Shown in pieces: positions 8,533-17,607 of a stretch of DNA of 42,902 nucleotides. Under the pieces are notes generated by a model, which made no database searches, had not been told where the DNA came from, and saw only the letters and a program-made list of their open reading frames with translations. The position numbers were made by a program, and so were the translations under genes. Position 1 is the stretch's first letter. Each line of letters starts with the position of its first letter. Origin of the DNA: an uncultured Bacteroidales bacterium (GTDB lineage: Bacteria > Bacteroidota > Bacteroidia > Bacteroidales > P3); assembly GCA_946183915.1 (NCBI GenBank), contig CAMHDJ010000024.1, positions 1 to 42,902 on the forward strand. Reading direction: 5' to 3'.

Positions 8533-8940
8533 TTATTTGTTAATGTTCTTTGTCATAGTGAGGATATTGTTGCCATCCTCATAGCGGTAGTTGATGCTGT
8601 CCATCATCTGCTTGCAGAGGAAGATGCCGAGACCTCCGATCTCGCGATCCTCGGCCGAGAGGGTGATGTCGGGGTCTTCGCGGTCCAGCGGGTTGAAGGG
8701 CACGCCGGCATCGCGCAGCTCGACGGTGAGCACCAGGTTGTCCTCGTCGAGCGATGTGCCCGCCTCGAGCCACCCGATGCCGCCCTCGTAGGCGTAGCGC
8801 ACCACGTTCTCCACGGCCTCCTCGATCGAGAGGCGCAGCTTGAAGCGCAAGGCCTCGTCCTCAGGCATGTCGGGCGACGACATGAGAAACTCGATGATCT
8901 CGCTGCTCTTGTCCTTTATGGGGTTGAATCTTTTATGCAT
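8533..8940 (-). CDS. RsbW-like serine kinase (GHKL ATPase)
   Basis: 135 residues, a single HATPase domain. The N-box is EEAVENVVRYAY (Glu41, Asn45), the G1 box DAGVPFNP (77-84) and the G2 box GGLGIFLCKQ (102-111), as in anti-sigma kinases that phosphorylate STAS proteins. Its gene lies between the phosphatase (12 bp) and the STAS gene (4 bp), completing a partner-switch trio. The protein released or captured by it is unknown; the downstream alarmone synthetase is a candidate from position only. Confidence 0.92.
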   Translation of the reverse strand: MHKRFNPIKDKSSEIIEFLMSSPDMPEDEALRFKLRLSIEEAVENVVRYAYEGGIGWLEAGTSLDEDNLVLTVELRDAGVPFNPLDREDPDITLSAEDREIGGLGIFLCKQMMDSINYRYEDGNNILTMTKNINK

Positions 8941-8952
8941 GACTTGTTGAAT

Positions 8953-10839
8953 TTATACTTTTATGCTCATGATTGTGATGTCGTCGTTCTGCTGATTGCC
9001 CTCGGTATACTGCAGCACCTCGGCATACAGACCGTCCACCACCTCCTGCTCGCTGGCAGCGCGGCGCACCTTGTCGCTCCCGGCCCAGGCCAGCAGGCGC
9101 TCGTTGCCGAAGAGGCTCTGGTCGGCGCGCTCGGCCTCGTTGACACCGTCGGTGTAGAGGATCAGGCGCGTGCCGGCCTCCAGATCCAGGCTCTCGGCCT
9201 CGTATGCGAAGTCGTCAAAGAGACCTATGGCCAGGTTGGGCTTGGCCTTGAGGAAGTAGGCATCGCCCGCGGGCGGCACCACGATGATCGGGTTGTGCCC
9301 GGCGTTGCAGAACTCCATGTGGCGCGTATCCATGTTGATACGTCCCATGAAGAGGGTGACGAACATATTGTTGGCGTTGGTGTCGGTGACGCTGACGTTC
9401 ACCCGTTCCAGCAGTTTGTCCATCGGCTGGTTCATACCGGCCACAAATCGAAGGCCGGCACGCGTGATTGCCATCATGAGCGAGGCCGGTACACCCTTGC
9501 CCGACACGTCACCTATGGTGAAGTAGAGGTAGTTATCTTTCTGCACAAAGTCGTAGAGATCGCCGCCCACCTCCTTGGCCGGCACGAGCATGGCCGCCAC
9601 ATTGGCCGGGAAGTCGGTGCGGAGCATACCCATCTGTATGTTGCGAGCCACCCCGAGCTCCGACTCCATGCGCTCGTTGGCCGCCGTGGTGGTCTTCAGC
9701 TCCTCGATGTACTCGGTGATGGAGTTCTGCATATAGACGAACGAGTCGTGCAGGTGCATCATCTCGTCGCCGCTCTTGATCTCAGGCAGCTCCGTGTTCA
9801 GGTCGCCCTTGGCCATGCGCAGGGCGGCGTCGGAAAGCTGCGTGATGGGCGACGACATGCGGTGGATGATGATACGGCAGACCACGTAGAGCAGCAGCAA
9901 GACTATAATTCCTATTATCAGCAGGTTGAAGTGGATCTGCGACGAGCGCTGCAACACCTCCTTGTATTGACACACGATCGACACCGTCCACCCGTTATGC
10001 AACGGCCCGTAGACGACGTATCCCACCTGCGACCCGGAACCGATGCGGCGCATGCTGTCCACCCCTTTCTTCATATCCTCCTGCAGCTCCTGCAGCGACT
10101 TGTCCTCAGCCACAGCCTCTTGGATCTGAGCCATCAGGATGCTGTCGCGGAGTCCGATGATGGAAGTTCCGCAGACGACGGTGGTGAGCGCATGGGGGTA
10201 GGGGCGCAGCGACTCGCACTTGCGCTCCATCCAGTCGACCGGCAGCTCGGCCGTGACGACAGCCGTCAGCACACTGTCCCCCTCCACCTCGCGATAGATG
10301 GGGTAGCAGTAGGCCGTAACACGCTGGTTTCGTTTCCCTTCAGCCATATAGGGGGGAGCCCAGAACGGCGCGCGGTACTGGTCGACATACGCCAGGCACT
10401 GCATCACCCACGAGTCATCGCTCCAGCCGCCCGCCATCGGAAAGCTATGCACCGTGCCGCTCGAGTCCTCGTAACTCATAGTGGCCTTGGCTCCATCGCT
10501 TGACGGATAGATCACCGAGCCGCCGCAGATGAGCGTATCCATCTCGACCGTACGCTTCATAATCATCTCAGTGGTAGCCATATTCGGTGACGTCATCACG
10601 AACGACGACACGGCACGGGTGGCAATTTCCACCTCGCCCAGCGGCAACTCTAGCTCGCCGATGGTGCCGTGCAGCATGTGCTGCGTCGAGCGGGCCGCCT
10701 CCTCGGCAATGATTTTGCTGGACGTAAGCTCCACCATAATCATTTCCGCCACGAAGATGACAGCAACAAACAACGTCACCGTCCGGCTCAACCTGCGCGA
10801 AAACGATTTCTTCTTCACCTTTTTACCAGTACTTCCCAT
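8953..10839 (-). CDS. Membrane sensor PP2C phosphatase (SpoIIE/RsbU-type, HAMP)
   Basis: 628 residues from the ATG at 10837-10839 (MGSTGKK); the alternative at 10854 adds five residues, and the 10896 start lies upstream of the -7 box. Order: short basic N-terminus, membrane segment (about 20-38), a periplasmic sensor region of about 250 residues, a second membrane segment (HFNLLIIGIIVLLLLY), HAMP (SSPITQLSDAALRMAKGDL), a coiled-coil linker and a PP2C domain. Metal-binding aspartates appear in GGDLYDF, GDVSGKG, LYTDGVNEAE and NDDITIM. It should dephosphorylate the STAS protein in response to an outside signal. First gene of the six-gene unit. Confidence 0.93.
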   Translation of the reverse strand: MGSTGKKVKKKSFSRRLSRTVTLFVAVIFVAEMIMVELTSSKIIAEEAARSTQHMLHGTIGELELPLGEVEIATRAVSSFVMTSPNMATTEMIMKRTVEMDTLICGGSVIYPSSDGAKATMSYEDSSGTVHSFPMAGGWSDDSWVMQCLAYVDQYRAPFWAPPYMAEGKRNQRVTAYCYPIYREVEGDSVLTAVVTAELPVDWMERKCESLRPYPHALTTVVCGTSIIGLRDSILMAQIQEAVAEDKSLQELQEDMKKGVDSMRRIGSGSQVGYVVYGPLHNGWTVSIVCQYKEVLQRSSQIHFNLLIIGIIVLLLLYVVCRIIIHRMSSPITQLSDAALRMAKGDLNTELPEIKSGDEMMHLHDSFVYMQNSITEYIEELKTTTAANERMESELGVARNIQMGMLRTDFPANVAAMLVPAKEVGGDLYDFVQKDNYLYFTIGDVSGKGVPASLMMAITRAGLRFVAGMNQPMDKLLERVNVSVTDTNANNMFVTLFMGRINMDTRHMEFCNAGHNPIIVVPPAGDAYFLKAKPNLAIGLFDDFAYEAESLDLEAGTRLILYTDGVNEAERADQSLFGNERLLAWAGSDKVRRAASEQEVVDGLYAEVLQYTEGNQQNDDITIMSIKV

Positions 10840-10866
10840 GGTTGTTTTTAACATTGAGATAATTTG

Positions 10867-10874
10867 CAAAGATA
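10867..10874 (-). promoter_or_regulatory. -7 promoter box of the phosphatase/alarmone operon
   Basis: Minus strand TATCTTTG, an exact TAnnTTTG match, 28 bp before the ATG at 10839. It excludes the longest possible start at 10896. Confidence 0.75.
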
Positions 10875-10961
10875 CGAACAAAAAATGGACTGACAATTAT
10901 TTTTCTCATATAATCACAGTTTCCTTCACACCCAGCCTCACATCCACCCCCCGACCAACAG

Positions 10962-11038
10962 GCATCCGGCAGGCATCATCCAGGCATCATCTAGGCATCA
11001 ACTAGGCATCCCCTCTGCATCATCTCTGCTTATCGGCA
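10962..11038. repeat. Intergenic array C of seven phased 11-bp units
   Basis: Units begin at 10962, 10973, 10984, 10995, 11006, 11017 and 11028, exactly 11 bp apart. They read GCATCCGGCAG, GCATCATCCAG, GCATCATCTAG, GCATCAACTAG, GCATCCCCTCT, GCATCATCTCT, GCTTATCGGCA. The array fills the space between the BadF-kinase stop (11053) and the phosphatase promoter, 123-199 bp upstream of the phosphatase start. The same two unit types (CATCCAG and CATCTCT) occur in inverted orientation in array D at 40.5 kb. Confidence 0.9.
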
Positions 11039-11052
11039 TCGAAAATGCTACC

Positions 11053-11910
11053 CTAGTGGGTCGCGGATGCCGGGTATGTGGCCTGATGATAGCGGCGCAA
11101 CCCCTCGATCGGGTCGGCCACGACGCTATCCACCTGTATACCATTGTTTTCCATGACCGCCCGCAGTGTGGACTCAACAGCCTTGGCATAGCCGCCTACC
11201 AAACAGAGTGCCAGCGTATCGTCGCAACGGCGGAGCGGCAGCAGGGCATCGAAGAACCAATCGTCCAGCGTGTGCTCAACGACGCGGCGGCAGTAGTCGT
11301 CCTCGATGTGCTGCACCGCGAAGGGGGCCAGCGAGGCCAGGAAGCGGTTGGGGTTGGGCTGATGGTAGACGGCATCCATCAGCTGGGCGTCGCTCATCGG
11401 GTAAGTATCATGGAACATGTGCCTTAGCTCCTCCGGCATGTGGTGCGTCAGGTAGCCGTTCAGCAGCACACGACCCACGTGGTTGGCCGAACCGCAGTCG
11501 CCGAGAATATAGCCCGTACTGGTGGCTTGGTGCACTATCTTTTCCCCATCGTAAAGGCAGGCGTTGCTCCCGGTGCCGAGGATGCCCACCAGGGCAGGCC
11601 TCTCGCCCGCCGTGGCGCGGCAGGCGGCCAGCATGTCAGTCTCCACATGTATCTCGCACGTTCCAAAGGCTTTGGCGATCCACTCGGCCACCTTCTGGCG
11701 CTGTGCGGGCAGACCGCAGCCAGCGCCGTAGAAGAAGAGTGGAAAGTTGAAAGCGGAAAGTTGAAAGTTCCGACGAACAGCATCGCAGGCCGCCATGAAC
11801 TGCTCCTCGCTGGTGAAGTGGGGGTTGAGACCCTCGGTAACTATCATGTTACCAGACTCTACCTCCATCCACGTGGTCTTGGTGCTCCCGCTGTCGGCAA
11901 CAAGGGTCAT
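11053..11910 (-). CDS. BadF/BadG-type ATPase, N-acetylglucosamine kinase-like
   Basis: 285 residues of the ASKHA fold. The phosphate-1 loop is DSGSTKTTW near the N-terminus, followed by [14 protein letters not shown] (phosphate-2) and [10 protein letters not shown] (adenosine). This matches the small Bacteroidetes BadF-like proteins annotated as N-acetylglucosamine kinase; the sugar substrate is an inference. Its ATG overlaps the pyrD stop by four bases. The segment [12 protein letters not shown] (about residues 47-58) is encoded by a tandem 14-bp repeat at 11741-11768 and looks inserted, although the frame is kept. Array C follows the stop. Confidence 0.87.
   Translation of the reverse strand: MTLVADSGSTKTTWMEVESGNMIVTEGLNPHFTSEEQFMAACDAVRRNFQLSAFNFPLFFYGAGCGLPAQRQKVAEWIAKAFGTCEIHVETDMLAACRATAGERPALVGILGTGSNACLYDGEKIVHQATSTGYILGDCGSANHVGRVLLNGYLTHHMPEELRHMFHDTYPMSDAQLMDAVYHQPNPNRFLASLAPFAVQHIEDDYCRRVVEHTLDDWFFDALLPLRRCDDTLALCLVGGYAKAVESTLRAVMENNGIQVDSVVADPIEGLRRYHQATYPASATH
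11741..11768. repeat. Tandem 14-bp repeat inside the kinase gene
   Basis: GGAAAGTTGAAAGC is followed at once by GGAAAGTTGAAAGT. It is in frame within the BadF-like gene and encodes a phenylalanine-rich stretch. The composition is AT-richer than the rest of the gene. Confidence 0.8.
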
Positions 11911-12806
11911 ATAATGCCTATGATGTCGTTTATATCGCTGATACCATGGCGCTTGCACCAGGCTTCCATGCCGTCGATGATCTTGACGGTGACAGCCGGA
12001 TCGATGAAGTTGGCGGTGCCCACCTCGATGGCCGTGGCGCCGGCCATGAGGAACTCGATGGCGTCCTCTGCGGTGCAGATACCGCCCAGACCGACGACAG
12101 GAATCTTCACAGCATGAGCCACTTGCCACACCATACGCACCGCAACGGGCTTCACCGCCGGGCCACTCAGGCCGCCGGTGACATTGGCCATGCAGGGACG
12201 GCGGCGCTCAATGTCGATGGCCATGCCCAGCAGGGTGTTGATGAGGCTCACGCTGTCGGCTCCCGCTCCCTCGACGGCCTTGGCTATCTCGGCAATGTTG
12301 GTGACATTTGGCGAAAGCTTTACTATCAGCGTCTTATGGTACACCTTGCGCACCGCCTCCACCACTTCGGCCGCCATCGCCGGCTGGGTGCCGAAGCCCA
12401 TGCCGCCATGCTTGACGTTGGGGCACGAGATGTTCAGCTCGATGGCGGGAATCTTCTCCAGCGCGTCGATCTGCTCGGCCACGGAGCAGTATTCCTCGAT
12501 GCTCGATCCGCTGACGTTGACGATGATATTGGTATCTAAATGCTTGATTCTATGGTATACTTCGCTGCAGAACTTCTCCACGCCGCCGTTCTGCAAGCCC
12601 ACGCTGTTGAGCATACCCGAAGGGGTCTCCACCATGCGGGGATAGGGGTTGCCTTCGCGGTGGGTGCCCGTGGTGCCCTTCACCACGAAGCCGCCCAGGC
12701 GGTTGAGGTCGATGAAATCGGCGAACTCCTCGCCGTAGCCGAAGGTGCCGCTGGCGGTCATCACCGGGTTTTTCAGCTTGAGATTGTGTATTTTGACTGC
12801 GAGCAT
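11907..12806 (-). CDS. pyrD: Dihydroorotate dehydrogenase B, catalytic subunit
   Basis: 299 residues. Oxidises dihydroorotate to orotate in pyrimidine synthesis, using FMN. The class 1B catalytic cysteine is Cys128 in [13 protein letters not shown]. The substrate loop (NSVGLQNGG) and the FMN phosphate site ([24 protein letters not shown]) are present, and the length is typical. Class 1B enzymes need the PyrK subunit, which is encoded just upstream with a 44-bp gap. Confidence 0.97.
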   Translation of the reverse strand: MLAVKIHNLKLKNPVMTASGTFGYGEEFADFIDLNRLGGFVVKGTTGTHREGNPYPRMVETPSGMLNSVGLQNGGVEKFCSEVYHRIKHLDTNIIVNVSGSSIEEYCSVAEQIDALEKIPAIELNISCPNVKHGGMGFGTQPAMAAEVVEAVRKVYHKTLIVKLSPNVTNIAEIAKAVEGAGADSVSLINTLLGMAIDIERRRPCMANVTGGLSGPAVKPVAVRMVWQVAHAVKIPVVGLGGICTAEDAIEFLMAGATAIEVGTANFIDPAVTVKIIDGMEAWCKRHGISDINDIIGII

Positions 12807-12850
12807 AACGATTGTCTTGACTGGTTTACTACTTTAAATGCTGATCTTCC

Positions 12851-13627
12851 TTACTCTGCATACCACGTTTTCATGGTGCTGATGTCGAATACCGGCCCGT
12901 CCTTGCAGACGCAGCGGTGGCCCTGATCGGTGTTGGTGACGCAGCAGAGGCAGGCACCCACGCCGCATGCCATCATGTTCTCCAGGCTCACCTCGCAACG
13001 TGTGCCGCGCTCGGCAGCACTGCGCGCCACGGCTTTCATCATCGGGGTGGGGCCGCAGGTGTAGATCATGTCGTACTGCTCGGCAAACGCCGGATGGCTG
13101 ATAACAAGGCCTTTATGTCCAAGCGAGCCGTCGTCGGTGGCAACGCAGAGGCGGCCGAAGGGCTCGAAGGCATCGCGAACGGGAATGAGGCTCTCGGTGC
13201 GTCCACCGAGAATGATGGTACAGTCCACTCCATTTGCTTTCAACACCTTGGAGAGGTGCAGGAGGGGTGCAATGCCAGCCCCGCCTCCGACGAGGAGAGC
13301 CCGACTGCCTGCGGGCAGGTCGGTCGTGAAACCATGCCCCAAGGGGTAGACCAGATTGAGGCGGTCGCCCACGCTGAGGGTGCTGAGACGCCGAGTGCCC
13401 TGGCCCACAATCTGGATGAGCAGGGTCAGTGTACCAGCTTCACTATCAACATCGTGCACCGAGATCGGGCGCCGAAGCATCACCGAGGGCTCGTTCTCGA
13501 CGAGCACTTCGACAAACTGGCCCGGAAGCACCTCTGGCATCGGGCCGTCGTGCTTCAGCAGCAGCGAGAAGTAATGCTCGCCGTATGAGCGACGCTCCAG
13601 GATGGTAAAATCATGTATCTCTTTCAT
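12851..13627 (-). CDS. pyrK: Dihydroorotate dehydrogenase electron-transfer subunit
   Basis: 258 residues from the ATG at 13625-13627 (MKEIHDF); an in-frame ATG at 13636 would add MFI. Passes electrons from PyrD to NAD. The ferredoxin-reductase fold is shown by RRPISVHD (FAD) and GGGAGIAPLLHL (nucleotide). The [2Fe-2S] cysteines fit the PyrK spacing C-x4-C-x2-C-x11-C near residues 221-241 (ACGVGACLCC and CVC). It follows the Lpt permease gene by 3-12 bp, so pyrimidine synthesis genes are embedded in an envelope cluster. Confidence 0.96.
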   Translation of the reverse strand: MKEIHDFTILERRSYGEHYFSLLLKHDGPMPEVLPGQFVEVLVENEPSVMLRRPISVHDVDSEAGTLTLLIQIVGQGTRRLSTLSVGDRLNLVYPLGHGFTTDLPAGSRALLVGGGAGIAPLLHLSKVLKANGVDCTIILGGRTESLIPVRDAFEPFGRLCVATDDGSLGHKGLVISHPAFAEQYDMIYTCGPTPMMKAVARSAAERGTRCEVSLENMMACGVGACLCCVTNTDQGHRCVCKDGPVFDISTMKTWYAE

Positions 13628-13639
13628 AATGAACATTTA

Positions 13640-15064
13640 TCACAGTTGGTCGATGGTATCGTCTTTCGTCGTTGCCTTTCGATGAAACAGGCGCTGGAGA
13701 CGCTGGCGCCAGACGCCCCCGTCGAAGAGGGAGCTGTCGGTAGTGGCCTGGAAGGTGAGCACCAGGCCAATGGGTAGCATGGCCAAGGTACTGATCCACA
13801 TGCCGATGGGTCCAATGGCACTCTCACGGACAGCCTTCTCGGCTATCATTCCGATCACATAGTAGATGACAAAGAAGAGCACCGAGGCCACCAAGGGAAG
13901 TCCGAGGCCACCCTTACGGACAATACTGCCGAAGGGAGCTCCGATGAGGAACATGAGCAGGCAAGCCACCGAGAGGGTGTATTTGCGCTGCCACTCGATC
14001 CGATGACGGTTGATATATTCAGAATCAGCCTGTTGGAGGTCGGCCTGCATCTTGGCATCCTTGGCTGTGGAACGGGCCGTATTGAGGGCAAAGCTGACAG
14101 CAGTCCGGCGGCGGTCGGCGCTGAAGACGTCGTTCTCCGTCGGAACGACCGTATCGTGTGCCACCCAATGCTGCCACGCGTGGAAAGGTATCAACATCTG
14201 CTGGCTGCCTTGCTCACGACGGGTCTGGAGCGATTTTTCCAACTTGCGCACGGTAGTGTCGAGCTGGGCAATGTTCATCATTTGATAGCTACCCTTGAAG
14301 AGGTCCTCGCTGCTGCGGTTGAATGAGAAGGAGGAAATGTCGAACGTGAGCACCTGCTCGTCGAAACCGATGGTGGTGAGCGGGCGTTTCACATGGTTCT
14401 CACCGGTTGTCTGCTCGCTGTAGGAGTAACCGTCGCGAAGGATGAAGCGGAGGTACTGGTTGTCGGCCGAAGCCGTCATCACCCCGCTGCGGGCCACAAT
14501 AACATCGGTCTCGCTGACGCCCTTGGAATGGTCATAGATGATCACGTCGCGCAGGGTGTTTCCATCGGGGTCTTTGCTTCCGACACGGATGACGTAGTTT
14601 TCGATCTCCGAGTAATACTCGCCGGGGCGGATGTTGACCGCCGGCTTCTTGCGTGTGATGTCATACAAGGTCATGCGGTACTTGAGCATGGCCGTCGGCA
14701 TCACGTTGTTGGCAAAATAGAACGCTACGCCCGTAAGGAGCAGTACCACCAGCGCCATGGGCATCATAATGCGACTGACCGAGATGCCGCCCGCTTTCAT
14801 GGCTACCAGCTCGTACTTCTCGCCGAAGTTTCCCATGGTCATGATGGAAGCGAAGAGCACAGCGATGGGAAGTGCCATGGGAACGAACGTAGCTGAGGCG
14901 TAGAGCAGCAGCTCGGCGATAACACTAAACTCCAGTCCCTTACCGACCAACTCGTCGATATACTTCCACACGAACTGCATCAGCAGCACGAAAACGGCAA
15001 TGGTGAATGTCAGCACCAAAGGCCCAATAAAGGAGCGGAGTATCAGACGGTCGATCTTCTTCAT
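13640..15064 (-). CDS. LptF/LptG family LPS-export permease
   Basis: 474 residues from the ATG at 15062-15064 (MKKIDRLILRSF). Two blocks of three membrane helices flank a large periplasmic beta-jellyroll (about residues 130-320), the YjgP/YjgQ architecture. The first block contains FVPMALPIAVLFASIMTMGNFGEKYELVAMKAGGIS, in which the GEKYELVAMKAGG coupling-helix region is typical; the last block has LMFLIGAPFGSIVRKGGLG. It should form the inner-membrane core of the LPS bridge. Whether it is LptF or LptG cannot be settled here. Ten bp downstream of rseP. Confidence 0.93.
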   Translation of the reverse strand: MKKIDRLILRSFIGPLVLTFTIAVFVLLMQFVWKYIDELVGKGLEFSVIAELLLYASATFVPMALPIAVLFASIMTMGNFGEKYELVAMKAGGISVSRIMMPMALVVLLLTGVAFYFANNVMPTAMLKYRMTLYDITRKKPAVNIRPGEYYSEIENYVIRVGSKDPDGNTLRDVIIYDHSKGVSETDVIVARSGVMTASADNQYLRFILRDGYSYSEQTTGENHVKRPLTTIGFDEQVLTFDISSFSFNRSSEDLFKGSYQMMNIAQLDTTVRKLEKSLQTRREQGSQQMLIPFHAWQHWVAHDTVVPTENDVFSADRRRTAVSFALNTARSTAKDAKMQADLQQADSEYINRHRIEWQRKYTLSVACLLMFLIGAPFGSIVRKGGLGLPLVASVLFFVIYYVIGMIAEKAVRESAIGPIGMWISTLAMLPIGLVLTFQATTDSSLFDGGVWRQRLQRLFHRKATTKDDTIDQL

Positions 15065-15074
15065 AAAAAGGACA

Positions 15075-16475
15075 TTAGAACAAGCCTTCCAACCAGCGCA
15101 TGACGTCGTTGCCGTTGGCAAGAATCATCAACGTCAACAAGAGCCACATACCCACATTTTGGGAAACGGAGAGGAACTTGTCGGACGGTTTACGGCCGCT
15201 GACGATCTCCCACAAGGTGAAGAGGATATGGCCGCCATCGAGCCCCGGGATGGGAATGACGTTCATAAACGCCAGGATGAGGGCCAGGAGGGCAGTGATA
15301 TTCCAGAAAGCATGCCAATCCCAATGGTTGGGGAAGATGCTACTCATCGTTCCGAAACCGCCCAGGCTCTGCCATCCGCCGGGTGAAAACAGCACCTTGA
15401 GCGACGAGACATACTCCACAAGGGTCTTCCAGCCGTAGCTGACACCTGCCGGTATGGCTTGCCAAAGGGTGTAATCGATATGATTGACTACAAAGAACTT
15501 GGAAATATCGGTCTCCAGCTGTACACCAATTTTGCCTTTTGAATTGACCGGAACCTGGAGTGAATCGAGTCGCCCTTCGCGGTAGAATCCGATTGTAGCT
15601 GTCTGGTCGGCACACTCTTTGAGTGCAGCAATCACCTCACTACTGGCGGTCAACGGTTTGCCGTTGACGCTGACCACACTATCGCCCGGGAGCATACCGG
15701 CACGTTCAGCAGTCGACCCTCCGACAAAATCCATCACTACGAATGGCAATCGATAGGTCATCAGATGCTTTACATGACCTTGGTTGACATTCTCCAACAG
15801 GTGCCCACTCATACGTATATCGACGAGCGAATCGCCACGCATTACCGTGACATTCTTTGGATTATCGATCAACAATGCCATGTTGGCATCGGAGAATTCG
15901 TACATCTCCTTCCCGTCCACAGCGTAAATAACATCACCTTGCTGGAATCCCTCGTCGAGCATTACCTGATGATAGTCATAGCCTAGAGTGGCATTTCGCA
16001 AGGGTAACTCATCCTTTCCCCAATGACTGAATATGATTCCATATAACAACAATGCCGACAAGAAGTTGACCAATACACCACCACTGATGATACATAGGCG
16101 CTGCCATGCTGGTTTCGTTCGATACTCCCACGGCTGTGGTTCGCTCGCCAAGTCTTTCTCGTCTTTGGTTTCATCGATCATACCAGCGATGTCACAGTAG
16201 CCTCCGAGAGGAATCCAACCAATACCCCACAACGTATTGTCTTGATCCTCTGGGGCCAGATTCTTCTCATCCCACGAGTCTGGTGTCTTGGAATTGAAGA
16301 AAAGGAAATGCCACTTTCCGCCAAACTTCTTGGCCTTCAGGATAGAGAACTTCCAATTAAAGAAGATATAGTATCTGCGCACGCGCGTACGAAACAACTT
16401 AGCGAACCCCAAGTGCCCAAGCTCATGGGTCATTACGAGTAATGAAAGGCTAAGAAGGAGTGCAATCCATTTCAT
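15075..16475 (-). CDS. rseP: RIP zinc metalloprotease RseP (site-2 protease)
   Basis: 466 residues. An intramembrane protease that cuts anti-sigma factors or signal-peptide remnants. The zinc motif is HELGH at residues 17-21 in the first membrane helix; the third ligand lies in PIPGLDGGHILF near the C-terminus. Two PDZ-like regions are visible in the periplasmic part (DEGFQQGDVIYAVDG and AERAGMLPGDSVVSVNG). The ATG overlaps the dxr stop by four bases. Confidence 0.96.
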   Translation of the reverse strand: MKWIALLLSLSLLVMTHELGHLGFAKLFRTRVRRYYIFFNWKFSILKAKKFGGKWHFLFFNSKTPDSWDEKNLAPEDQDNTLWGIGWIPLGGYCDIAGMIDETKDEKDLASEPQPWEYRTKPAWQRLCIISGGVLVNFLSALLLYGIIFSHWGKDELPLRNATLGYDYHQVMLDEGFQQGDVIYAVDGKEMYEFSDANMALLIDNPKNVTVMRGDSLVDIRMSGHLLENVNQGHVKHLMTYRLPFVVMDFVGGSTAERAGMLPGDSVVSVNGKPLTASSEVIAALKECADQTATIGFYREGRLDSLQVPVNSKGKIGVQLETDISKFFVVNHIDYTLWQAIPAGVSYGWKTLVEYVSSLKVLFSPGGWQSLGGFGTMSSIFPNHWDWHAFWNITALLALILAFMNVIPIPGLDGGHILFTLWEIVSGRKPSDKFLSVSQNVGMWLLLTLMILANGNDVMRWLEGLF

Positions 16476-17599
16476 TGTTTACGAATGGTTTTATCGGTTA
16501 ATAAAAGGTCTTCAAGCGTAGGGTCGGGAATAAATGGCGCCTTTTGCATGGCATTTTCTACATGATCAGCAATATCGAGGAATCCTATGCGGCCGTCGAT
16601 AAACTGCTGTACTGCCACTTCATTGGCAGCATTCATTACGCACGGCATATTTCCCCCACGAGCGATGGCCTGATACGCCAAATCGAGACAACGGAATGTG
16701 TTGCGGTCTGGACGCTCAAAAGTGAGGTTCGGATACTGCATAAAGTCTAGCCTTGGCAAGAAACTCTCGATTCGTTCAGGGAACGAAAGCGCAAACTGAA
16801 TAGGGGTTTCCATTGTTGGCACACCGAGTTGGGCCTTGACACTGCCATCTTGGAACTGGACCATGGAATGGACTACCGACTGGGGATGGACCAATACCTC
16901 GATATCATTGGCATCTACACCAAACAACCACTTGGCCTCTATCACCTCCAGACCCTTATTCATCAGAGTTGCGCTATCGATTGTCACCTTACGGCCCATA
17001 CTCCAATTCGGGTGGTGTAACGCCTGCTCCAGGCTGACCGTAGCCAACTTTTCGCGCGTCATACCTCGGAAAGGCCCCCCACTGGCTGTGAGCAATATTT
17101 TGTCGATTGGACTGGCTTCTCCTATCAGACACTGGAAGATGGCCGAGTGCTCGCTGTCTACCGGCAAAATGGGAGCACGGTAACGTTCAGCTGTAGCTGT
17201 AACAATCGCTCCAGCAACCACCATTGTCTCTTTGTTTGCCAATGCCACAGACTTCCCTTGTTCCAGTGCATGTAGTGTAGGCTTAAGGCCAGCAAACCCA
17301 ACTATTGCTGCCAACACTATATCTATTGCCGGCAGCTCCATCAAATCTATCATCGAGCTTTCGCCAGCATAGACCTTGATGTCGCTGTGGGACAATGCTT
17401 CTCGGACAATAGGATACTTCCCCTCGTCAGCTATTACAACTGCATTAGGCTGGAATTCCAGCGCCTGCTCAATTAGTAGATCTGCATTAGACCCCGCACA
17501 AAGTACCTCTACCCCAAAAAGATCTCGATGACGACGTATGACATTCAGGGCTTGAGTACCAATAGAACCCGTCGAACCTAGTATTGCTATTTGTTTCAT
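16472..17599 (-). CDS. dxr: 1-deoxy-D-xylulose-5-phosphate reductoisomerase
   Basis: 375 residues from the ATG at 17597-17599 (MKQIAILGSTGSIG); a longer frame to 17656 overlaps the upstream gene. Makes MEP in isoprenoid synthesis using NADPH. The NADPH loop GSTGSIG, the substrate segments PVDSEHSAIFQ and SGGPFRG, the metal and flexible-loop region, and the C-terminal ALAYQAI-type helix are all present, and the length is close to the usual 385-400. It overlaps rseP by four bases. Confidence 0.97.
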   Translation of the reverse strand: MKQIAILGSTGSIGTQALNVIRRHRDLFGVEVLCAGSNADLLIEQALEFQPNAVVIADEGKYPIVREALSHSDIKVYAGESSMIDLMELPAIDIVLAAIVGFAGLKPTLHALEQGKSVALANKETMVVAGAIVTATAERYRAPILPVDSEHSAIFQCLIGEASPIDKILLTASGGPFRGMTREKLATVSLEQALHHPNWSMGRKVTIDSATLMNKGLEVIEAKWLFGVDANDIEVLVHPQSVVHSMVQFQDGSVKAQLGVPTMETPIQFALSFPERIESFLPRLDFMQYPNLTFERPDRNTFRCLDLAYQAIARGGNMPCVMNAANEVAVQQFIDGRIGFLDIADHVENAMQKAPFIPDPTLEDLLLTDKTIRKQ

Positions 17600-17607
17600 G
17601 TAGTTAT

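Noticed and set aside
10840..10896. Start of the phosphatase gene at 10896
   Set aside because: It lies upstream of an exact TAnnTTTG box, so this ATG would not be on the transcript.
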